Under the pieces are notes generated by a model that did not search any database, had not been told where the DNA came from, and saw only the letters and a program-made list of their open reading frames with translations. From Candidatus Limivicinus faecipullorum (GTDB lineage: Bacteria; Bacillota; Clostridia; Oscillospirales; Oscillospiraceae), in contig DVHY01000151.1 of assembly GCA_018711755.1 (NCBI GenBank), positions 1-16,759 on the forward strand: a stretch of DNA of 16,759 nucleotides, read 5' to 3'. Positions within the stretch are counted from its first letter, which is position 1, and every line of letters starts with the position of its first letter. Positions 11,360-16,759 of this stretch are shown piece after piece. The translations under genes were made by a program, and so were the position numbers.

Positions 11360-12480
11360 GTTTTTTTGAAAGCCCTCTGTTCTTCAGACTCTTTGTAGGC
11401 CTTTTTTTGAGTGCCTTGGTGGCCTGGGGCTATCGCCGCAGCCGGCGCTATGAAGAGGGAGCTCCGGCCTCCATTGCCTATGGCGACGCCCCCGCCGGGC
11501 ACAAATATACCTATGTGTACCTTAATCCCCTTTACCTGCCCATAGCCCTGGGTGTATATCTGCTCCTTATCCTGGTTCTGGGCCTGTGCAATCTCTGGGG
11601 CATGACCGTGATCTTTCTGGGTGCAGTGCTCACCATAAACATATATTTCATTCTACTGCTTCTGCTCCTGCCCCTGCTGAGGCATTTCTTTTCCTCCCGT
11701 GCCTGCGCCGTTTTGTGGCTTCTGCCCACCTTCCTTTTCTATAATCCCGCCGTGCCGGACAATCTGGCCAGGGAGGCCTTGTGGACCCTCAAGCTGCCTC
11801 CCGACTTTCCCCGCCTGTTCATGGCTGTCTATCTCCCGGTGGCCCTGGTCATCTTCGGCTGGAAGCTGCTGGCCAACCACCTGTTCTATAAACGCACCAT
11901 GGCCTCGGCCCGGGAGATAACTGAGGGCCGGGAGCCGGAGCTGTTCAAAGCGGAACTGGAGCGGGTGTCCTACCTCAAGCCGGTGAAGCTCTGTTACTGT
12001 GAGTCCATCAGCTCTCCCCTTTCCATGGGCTTCTATGACCAGACCCGGGTCACTCTCCTGCCCCGAAGGGAGTATACGGAGCAGGAGCTGGACTTCATCT
12101 TCCGCCACGAGGTCTGCCATCTCCAGCGCTGCGATATCCACACCAAGGTCTTTCTGGCCTTCTGTCTGGCTTTCTGCTGGTTCGATCCCCTGGTGTGGCT
12201 GGCGGTGCGCCGGGCCGCGGAGGACCTGGAACTGGCCTGCGACGAGCTGGTGCTGGAGGGCCTGGGCCGTGAGGAGCGGCAGGCTTACGCCCGTCTGCTT
12301 CTCATGAATTCCGGCAAGGCCCCCGGTTTTACCAGCTGTCTCTCCGCCGCAGGGCGCACCATGCGCTACAGGCTTAAAAACGTGGTGGAGCCACGAAAAC
12401 GCCGTCCCGGAACCCTGCTGCTGGCTACAGTGATGTTCCTCTGCGTCATGGGCTACGGCCTGGTGATGTTCAATATATAG
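11356..12480 (+). CDS. M56 family (BlaR1-like) membrane zinc metalloprotease without sensor domain
   Basis: The 374-residue protein has several membrane helices in the first half (about 8-25, 58-80, 84-108, 115-130, 155-172) and a gluzincin domain facing the cytoplasm. The zinc motif is HEVCH (251-255, in FIFRHEVCHLQRCDIHTK), with the third ligand Glu292 in ELACDE. A helix follows at 265-284, and after a short basic segment the chain ends with one last helix (about 350-370). BlaR1 and MecR1 carry a penicillin-binding sensor domain of about 250 residues after that helix; it is absent here, so beta-lactams are probably not sensed directly. The likely role is to cleave the BlaI-like repressor in response to an unknown envelope signal. 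It starts inside the repressor stop codon (ATGA) and is followed by a strong terminator. Confidence 0.9.
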   Translation: MSFFESPLFFRLFVGLFLSALVAWGYRRSRRYEEGAPASIAYGDAPAGHKYTYVYLNPLYLPIALGVYLLLILVLGLCNLWGMTVIFLGAVLTINIYFILLLLLLPLLRHFFSSRACAVLWLLPTFLFYNPAVPDNLAREALWTLKLPPDFPRLFMAVYLPVALVIFGWKLLANHLFYKRTMASAREITEGREPELFKAELERVSYLKPVKLCYCESISSPLSMGFYDQTRVTLLPRREYTEQELDFIFRHEVCHLQRCDIHTKVFLAFCLAFCWFDPLVWLAVRRAAEDLELACDELVLEGLGREERQAYARLLLMNSGKAPGFTSCLSAAGRTMRYRLKNVVEPRKRRPGTLLLATVMFLCVMGYGLVMFNI

Positions 12481-12495
12481 TGTCAAACACATTGT

Positions 12496-12530
12496 AACCC
12501 CGGCGGAATGCTCCGCCGGGGTTTCTTGTC
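12496..12530 (+). terminator. Terminator between converging operons
   Basis: AACCCCGGCGGA (12496-12507), loop ATGC, TCCGCCGGGGTT (12512-12523), then TTCTTGTCTT. The 12-bp GC-rich stem with T-rich tail ends the BlaI/M56 operon. Read the other way it may also serve the histidine kinase gene ending at 12543, although the tail there is poorer. Confidence 0.9.
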
Positions 12531-12542
12531 TTATCATAATTT

Positions 12543-13877
12543 TCAGTCCGGCAGGAACACCGTAAAGGTACTGCCATTGCCCGGTTCGCTCTCCACTCTC
12601 ACGCTGCCGCCGTGGAACTGGGCTATCTCCTTCACCATGGCAAGGCCCAGACCGCTGCCTCCGTCCTCGCCCCGGGAGCTGTCCGCCTGCCAGAAGCGCT
12701 TCCACACCTTGTCCAGGTCTTCCTTGGCTATGCCTATGCCGTCGTCGCTGACGGATATCTCTGCCCCGTCCTTCAGCTTCTTCAGACTCAGGAGGATGTG
12801 TCCCCTGTCTTTGCCGTATTTATAGGCGTTTTGCAGCAGATTATGGACGACCCGGGAAATGAGAGCGGCATTGAATTTCAGGGAGACCTGGTCCTCTATC
12901 TCCGTTTTCAGCTCTATGCCCCGGTCATTCTCCGGTACAAACTCGTTGGCACACATTTCCACAAAGGCGCTGATATCCCCTTCTTTCATGGGATAGCGGT
13001 CAGTGCCGTGGTGCATTCTGGTCAGACCCAGCAGCTGCTGCACCAACTGGGACATTCCCTTGGCTTGCTCCTCGATGATGCCTATGGAGGTTAGAAAATC
13101 CTCCTTGCTCTCGTCCTTGCGCCGGGAACGGTCGCACTGGGCCAGGATGATGGTGATAGGGGTACGCAGCTCGTGGGAAGCGTCGGAGACGAACTGGCTC
13201 TCAGCAGTGAAAGACTGCTCCAGCCGCTCAAACATTCGGTCGAAGACCCGTCCCAGCCTTCTCAGCTCCTTGGGCCCCCGCTTCAGGGCCAGCCTGCGGC
13301 TCAGGTCGCCCCCGTCGGAGATGTCGTTGGCTATGCCTATCATCTTGTCCATAGGCCGGAAGGACAGCCAGGCTATGAGCCAGCCCCCGCCTACCGCCAG
13401 CAGCAGCAGGCCCGGCACTATGCTGAGGGTGAGTATCAGGATGGTGCGCATGAGCCCAGAGTGATCATTGGCATTTATAACGCCTCTTATCCATATACCG
13501 GTGACATCCATGTCAACGTAGCTGTCATATATGTAGTATTCTGTTTCATCAACAAAAACACTTCGCATCACATTTGCCTCCAGAGGCAGTTGGATATCCA
13601 CCTCCTGAGGCATGGCGCCCATAAGTACCTCACCCTGGTCATTATAAAAATTGCAGTATACCCCCCGGCTATAGGCGTCCAGGTCGTCCCACTCAAAGCG
13701 GCCGTGGTCAAACTCCACGTCCCCGGCGTTGGAGAGCACCACCTTCACCAGGCGTCCCGCCGGGTCGTCGCTTATAGTATTGGCGTTTATCACCAGCACA
13801 AACACCAGCACCATGGCCGCCATCAGCAGTACCATCAGGGTGAACCACAAAGTCATCCTCATTTTTACCGAAAGCAT
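12543..13877 (-). CDS. Two-component sensor histidine kinase
   Basis: This is a 444-residue membrane kinase of the EnvZ/CusS-like class. It has TM1 (about 9-30), an outer sensor region (31-143) with no recognisable domain, TM2 (about 144-170), HAMP (about 170-222), and the HisKA H-box SDASHELRTPI with phospho-acceptor His235. The ATPase domain shows the N-box VVHNLLQNAYKYG (343-355), the G1 box DDGIGI (378-383), the F-box KRFWQAD (393-399) and the G2 box GGSGLGLAMVKEIA (406-419), ending in FTVFLPD as usual. The start is supported by AAAGGAG eight bases upstream. It lies 12 bases after the response regulator gene, so the two form one operon. The divergent PepSY gene is a candidate target or accessory; the signal is unknown. 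Confidence 0.96.
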   Translation of the reverse strand: MLSVKMRMTLWFTLMVLLMAAMVLVFVLVINANTISDDPAGRLVKVVLSNAGDVEFDHGRFEWDDLDAYSRGVYCNFYNDQGEVLMGAMPQEVDIQLPLEANVMRSVFVDETEYYIYDSYVDMDVTGIWIRGVINANDHSGLMRTILILTLSIVPGLLLLAVGGGWLIAWLSFRPMDKMIGIANDISDGGDLSRRLALKRGPKELRRLGRVFDRMFERLEQSFTAESQFVSDASHELRTPITIILAQCDRSRRKDESKEDFLTSIGIIEEQAKGMSQLVQQLLGLTRMHHGTDRYPMKEGDISAFVEMCANEFVPENDRGIELKTEIEDQVSLKFNAALISRVVHNLLQNAYKYGKDRGHILLSLKKLKDGAEISVSDDGIGIAKEDLDKVWKRFWQADSSRGEDGGSGLGLAMVKEIAQFHGGSVRVESEPGNGSTFTVFLPD

Positions 13878-13889
13878 AGGCCTGCTCCT

Positions 13890-14561
13890 TTACTTCTCCT
13901 TCAACACCCAGCCGGTGCCCCAGACGGTGTGGATGAGCTTTTTTGAAAAGCCTGTATCCATTTTCTTTCTGAGATAACCCACGTACACGTCCACCACGTT
14001 GGTGCCCCCCTCGTAGTCGTAGTTCCAGAGATTGTTCTCTATCATCTCCCGGGACAGCACCACTTCCTTGTTTCTCATCATGTATTCCAGCAGGGAAAAT
14101 TCCTTGGCGGTAAGCTCGATATTCTTCCCGGCCCGGGTAACGGTCCTGGTGTTGCTGTCCAGGCTCAGGTCGGCTATGGTATATACGTTGGAGCGGTTGC
14201 CGGTGTACTTTCTGGCCATCACCCGCACCACCGCCATAAGCTCCTTGAAGTCAAAGGGCTTGGTGAGGTAGTAGTCTCCCCCGCTCTCCAGGCCCTGCAC
14301 CTTGTCCGCCACGGCGTCTCTGGCGGTGAGAAACAGCACCGGGGTGTTGTCCCCCCGCTCCCGCAGCTTCCTCACCAGTGTAAAGCCGTCCATCTTAGGC
14401 ATCATCACGTCCAGTATCATCACGTCGTACTGGGCACATTCCAGATACTCCAGAGCCTCCAGGCCGTTATAGCAGCTGTCCACGCTGTAGCCCTCATCCT
14501 CCACCGCCTCGCTTATTATCCTGTTCAGATGCTTTTCGTCCTCCACCACGAGTATGCGCAT
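13890..14561 (-). CDS. OmpR/PhoB-family response regulator
   Basis: The 223-residue protein has a receiver domain (1-115) with the acidic pocket E7-D8, phospho-acceptor Asp51 in VMILDVMMPKMDG, the switch Thr79 and Lys101 in YLTKPF, followed by a winged-helix DNA-binding domain (about 125-220) with LTAKEFSLLEYMMRNKEVVL and HTVWGTGWVLKEK. It is phosphorylated by the kinase encoded next and probably binds direct repeats. The start has GGAGG seven bases upstream. No clean -35 was found on the minus strand: a TATCAT (14596-14591) is a possible -10, and the TATTAATA repeat lies where the -35 would be, which would fit activation by the regulator itself. Confidence 0.96.
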   Translation of the reverse strand: MRILVVEDEKHLNRIISEAVEDEGYSVDSCYNGLEALEYLECAQYDVMILDVMMPKMDGFTLVRKLRERGDNTPVLFLTARDAVADKVQGLESGGDYYLTKPFDFKELMAVVRVMARKYTGNRSNVYTIADLSLDSNTRTVTRAGKNIELTAKEFSLLEYMMRNKEVVLSREMIENNLWNYDYEGGTNVVDVYVGYLRKKMDTGFSKKLIHTVWGTGWVLKEK

Positions 14562-14604
14562 CCTTCCGCCTCCTCTCCGTATCGCTCTTTATGATAGTCC
14601 GAAT

Positions 14605-14624
14605 TATTAATAAATCTATTAATA
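14605..14624. repeat. TATTAATA double repeat, candidate regulator site
   Basis: TATTAATA at 14605-14612 and again at 14617-14624, separated by AATC. Each half is itself palindromic, so it reads as both a direct and an inverted repeat with 12-bp period. It lies in the gap between the response regulator gene and the divergent PepSY gene. Confidence 0.55.
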
Positions 14625-14635
14625 TGCCCCTAGAT

Positions 14636-14703
14636 CCCCTCCGGGCCCGGGCCGCCTGCTCTCCGCTACGGAAGTCCGGATCGGGGGCTGTTTTATGTTT
14701 GTT
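14636..14703 (+). other. Terminator-like hairpin upstream of the PepSY gene
   Basis: CCCC-TCCGG (14636-14644) pairs with CCGGA-TC-GGGG (14676-14686) with a 2-base bulge. The loop holds a second small stem TCCG-CTA-CGGA (14662-14672). A T-rich tail (14691-14703) follows. No plus-strand gene precedes it, so it could be an attenuator in a leader RNA or a barrier to read-through. Confidence 0.35.
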
Positions 14704-14728
14704 CTGATTTTAATTCTTTTCTTAGAAT
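14699..14728 (+). promoter_or_regulatory. Possible promoter of the PepSY gene
   Basis: TTGTTC (14699-14704), 18 bases, TAGAAT (14723-14728). A second -10-like TATACT at 14736-14741 has no good -35. The region is AT-rich, so the exact promoter is uncertain. Confidence 0.45.
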
Positions 14729-14771
14729 ATTACAATATACTTTGCCCATAAACAGTACAAGGAGAAAAGAG

Positions 14772-15083
14772 ATGAAGAGAGTACTTAAGATATCCCTGGT
14801 GGTCCTGGTCCTGCTTCTGGTCCTTGGCGGCGCCGTGGGAGGCTATTTCATCCATCGCCACAACAGCCTGTATATAGGCCGGGACAAGGCCCTGGAGATA
14901 GCCCTCCGGGACGCCGGGGTAGACCACTCTGCCCTGAGAGACCGAGACATTGACTTTGACTCCGGCTACGGCTCTGCCTGGTACGACGTGGACTTTGAGA
15001 CGGCAGGCATGGAATACGAATACTCCCTGGATGCAGTAACCGGGGAGATAGTTTACCGGTACGCAGAGCCCGAGCACGGCTGA
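14772..15083 (+). CDS. Membrane-anchored PepSY-domain protein
   Basis: The 103-residue protein has one N-terminal membrane helix (about 5-26 of MKRVLKISLVV..., probably a signal anchor) and then one PepSY domain outside the cell. IGRDKALEIALRDAGVDHSA (about 36-55) is the helix-start motif, and WYDVDFETAGMEYEYSLDAV, then TGEIVYRY, form the strands. PepSY modules were first seen as inhibitory propeptide parts of M4 proteases and are common in small surface proteins next to two-component systems. It is divergent from the regulator/kinase pair and may modulate the kinase sensor or be its target; this is inference. The ATG at 14772 has AAGGAG seven bases upstream. An earlier in-frame TTG at 14742 lacks a ribosome site. 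Confidence 0.88.
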   Translation: MKRVLKISLVVLVLLLVLGGAVGGYFIHRHNSLYIGRDKALEIALRDAGVDHSALRDRDIDFDSGYGSAWYDVDFETAGMEYEYSLDAVTGEIVYRYAEPEHG

Positions 15084-15085
15084 AA

Positions 15086-15105
15086 AAAGCTCATCAGCTT
15101 TCTTT
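15086..15105 (+). terminator. Weak terminator-like hairpin after the PepSY gene
   Basis: AAAGCT (15086-15091), loop CATC, AGCTTT (15096-15101), then CTTT. It starts three bases after the stop. The stem is short, so the stronger hairpin at 15151-15177 may be the real end. Confidence 0.35.
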
Positions 15106-15150
15106 CCAATATCTTTCCCCCATTCCATTTTCCCATCTTACACCCCTGAG

Positions 15151-15180
15151 GAGGGCGCCGGCGCATCCGGCGCCCTCGTG
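15151..15180. terminator. Strong GC-rich hairpin between the PepSY and MBOAT genes
   Basis: GAGGGCGCCGG (15151-15161), loop CGCAT, CCGGCGCCCTC (15167-15177), an 11-bp stem followed by GTGTTATAT rather than a clean U-tract. It is the only strong structure in the 220-base gap. Confidence 0.5.
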
Positions 15181-15245
15181 TTATATCCCCCATGTTATAT
15201 TTGCCGTATTTTTGTTGCATAAAAGCAGGCAACTCTTTTTTTCTA

Positions 15246-15273
15246 TTGACATTTTCCGGGAATATGTTAAAAT
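15246..15273 (+). promoter_or_regulatory. Promoter of the MBOAT gene
   Basis: A perfect TTGACA (15246-15251), 16 bases, TAAAAT (15268-15273). Transcription should begin near 15280, about 24 bases before the TTG start codon. Confidence 0.7.
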
Positions 15274-15303
15274 TTTTTCGACTTTTTCCAAGGGGCTGAG
15301 CTT

Positions 15304-16759
15304 TTGCTTTTCAATTCGCTGCAATTTCTGATTTTTCTGCCTATAGTTGTGGCAGTTTATTATTTAATCCCCCGGCCTGCAAAGCACCTCTGGCTCCTGG
15401 CTGCCAGCTACTATTTCTACATGTGCTGGAACGCGGCCTATGCTTTGCTGATGCTGCTGTCCACCGCCGTCACCTATCTGTGCGGTCTGGGTCTGGACGC
15501 TCTGGGCCGCCGGGAGCTGCCGGCTTTGAAGAAGCTGCGCCTGCGCAGGACCGTGCTGTGGGCCAGCCTCCTTATAAACCTGGCCATCCTCTTCTTTTTC
15601 AAATACTTCAACTTCGCCGTGGACAGCCTCAACGCCCTGCTCATCCATGCAGGGCTCCAGCTGAACCGCCCCTCCTTTGACGTGCTGCTGCCTGTGGGCA
15701 TCTCCTTCTATACCTTCCAGGCCCTGGGCTACACCATAGACGTCTACCGGGGCGATATCTACGCCGAGAAAAATTTCTTCCGCTACGCCCTCTTCGTCTC
15801 CTTCTTCCCCCAGCTGGTGGCCGGGCCCATCGAGCGTTCAAAGAACCTTTTAAAGCAGCTGGCCGTGCCCAAGAAATGCTCTTATGACAATCTCCGGGAG
15901 GGGCTGCTGCTGATGCTGTGGGGCTTCTTCCTCAAGATAGTCGTAGCCGACCGTCTTGCACTTTTTGTGGACACCGTATATGGTCAGGATTATCAGAACT
16001 TCGGCGGCGTCATCGTCATTATTGCCACCGTTTTCTTTGCCATTCAGATATACTGCGATTTCGGCGGCTACTCCTCCATAGCCATGGGCGCTGCCAAAAT
16101 GCTGGGCATAGACCTGATGGAGAACTTCAATACCCCCTATCTGTCCATGAGCACCGCCGAGTTCTGGAGGCGCTGGCACATCAGCCTCTCCACCTGGTTC
16201 CGGGACTACGTGTACATACCCCTGGGCGGCAACAGGAAGGGGCGAGCCAGGAAGTATCTCAACCTAATAATAACCTTCGGAGCCAGCGGCCTGTGGCACG
16301 GGGCCAACTGGACCTTTGTGGTCTGGGGACTGCTCAATGGCCTTTACCAGATAATCGGCAGTCTGCTCATGCCTTTGCGCCGCGGCTTTATACGTATCTT
16401 TGGCCTTAACGAAAACAGCGAGGGCCACAGGGTCCTGCGTATGCTTTTCACCTTCAGTCTTATCACCGTCTCCTGGGTGTTCTTCCGGGCTTCCAGCATA
16501 TCCATGGCCTTGGATATGCTGCGCAGCTGCATCTATCTGAACCCATGGATGCTGATAGACGGCTCCCTGTATAATCTGGGTCTGGACAGACCCAACTTTG
16601 TCCTGGTCCTTTTCTCCTTAGGTCTGCTTCTCTTTGCCGATGTTATGAAATACCGGGGACACTGTATCAGGAAAGTGATACTGGCCCAGGACGGCTGGTG
16701 CCGGGCCCTCATTGTTTCCTGCTCTATCTCTTTCATCCTGCTGTTCGGCATCTGGGGGC
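15304..16759 (+). CDS. MBOAT-family membrane-bound O-acyltransferase, partial at right edge
   Basis: At least 485 residues of a polytopic membrane protein that transfers an acyl group to an extracellular polymer; relatives are AlgI (alginate acetylation) and DltB (teichoic acid D-alanylation). The start is a TTG eight bases after AAGGGG; it gives the standard N-terminus LFNSLQFLIFLPIVV, and no ATG gives this. Family blocks: LPVGISFYTFQALGYTIDVY, FFPQLVAGPIER, IQIYCDFGGYSSIAMG, FWRRWHISLSTWFRDYVYIP with His292, and SGLWHGANWTFVVWG with His332, the invariant catalytic histidine of the family. The frame is open to the edge at FGIWG, so probably only about 20 residues are missing. An SGNH/AlgX-like partner often follows such genes and would lie outside the window. 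The acceptor is unknown; AlgI-type is more likely than DltB because no dlt gene is near. Confidence 0.94.
   Translation, partial: MLFNSLQFLIFLPIVVAVYYLIPRPAKHLWLLAASYYFYMCWNAAYALLMLLSTAVTYLCGLGLDALGRRELPALKKLRLRRTVLWASLLINLAILFFFKYFNFAVDSLNALLIHAGLQLNRPSFDVLLPVGISFYTFQALGYTIDVYRGDIYAEKNFFRYALFVSFFPQLVAGPIERSKNLLKQLAVPKKCSYDNLREGLLLMLWGFFLKIVVADRLALFVDTVYGQDYQNFGGVIVIIATVFFAIQIYCDFGGYSSIAMGAAKMLGIDLMENFNTPYLSMSTAEFWRRWHISLSTWFRDYVYIPLGGNRKGRARKYLNLIITFGASGLWHGANWTFVVWGLLNGLYQIIGSLLMPLRRGFIRIFGLNENSEGHRVLRMLFTFSLITVSWVFFRASSISMALDMLRSCIYLNPWMLIDGSLYNLGLDRPNFVLVLFSLGLLLFADVMKYRGHCIRKVILAQDGWCRALIVSCSISFILLFGIWG

Noticed and set aside
1..16759. CRISPR arrays, tRNA or rRNA genes, insertion sequences, phage or plasmid genes
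   Set aside because: No spaced repeat array, cloverleaf, rRNA-like stretch, transposase motif or terminal inverted repeat was seen.

Overview
The window looks like a chromosomal segment of an anaerobic, spore-forming, fairly G+C-rich member of the Clostridia, perhaps Oscillospirales-like. The evidence is a sporulation gene (spoIIR), an oxygen-sensitive [FeFe] hydrogenase of the group B type, Firmicutes-style AGGAGG ribosome binding sites, a class I preQ1 riboswitch, and a BlaI/BlaR1-type pair. The genus is not determinable from what is here. There is no insertion sequence, phage gene, CRISPR array, rRNA or tRNA; this is ordinary chromosome with several small independent transcription units.

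Left part (1-5346) is read on the minus strand. A monomeric [FeFe] hydrogenase is translationally coupled (ATGA overlap) to a membrane protein that runs off the left edge and resembles an ECF transporter S component. A 440-bp gap follows, holding the hydrogenase promoter, an orphan plus-strand promoter and several hairpins with no convincing gene. Next come a polytopic membrane protein of unknown function (GT-C-like), a small nucleotidyltransferase-fold protein, and a secreted, membrane-anchored Ig-like surface protein. Each of these three has its own sigma-A-type promoter.

Middle part (5360-12480) is read on the plus strand. A GH13 alpha-glucosidase is transcribed divergently from the surface protein, from promoters whose -35 boxes are only 3 bp apart, and is followed by ispE of the MEP isoprenoid pathway. 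Then comes a complete queuosine-precursor operon: promoter, preQ1-I riboswitch, intrinsic terminator, queT (transporter) and queF (preQ0 to preQ1 reductase). After a long terminator hairpin come spoIIR, an FAH-family hydrolase with its own promoter, and a BlaI-like repressor / M56 (BlaR1-like) protease operon whose promoter carries two dyad operators.

Right part. A two-component system (OmpR-type regulator and histidine kinase, minus strand, 12543-14561) is divergent from a small membrane-anchored PepSY protein. A TATTAATA repeat lies between them where a regulator might bind. The window ends in an MBOAT O-acyltransferase that starts at TTG and lacks only its last residues.

The best-supported regulatory observation is the preQ1 switch: the same CUAGGG segment that ends the aptamer can pair with the terminator, giving a simple on/off model. 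The least explained DNA is the structured gap at 2000-2300. I did not find a clear undescribed multi-gene system. The nearest candidates are the hydrogenase/S-component pair, the sensor-less BlaI/M56 pair, and the orphan promoter with its structured downstream region.
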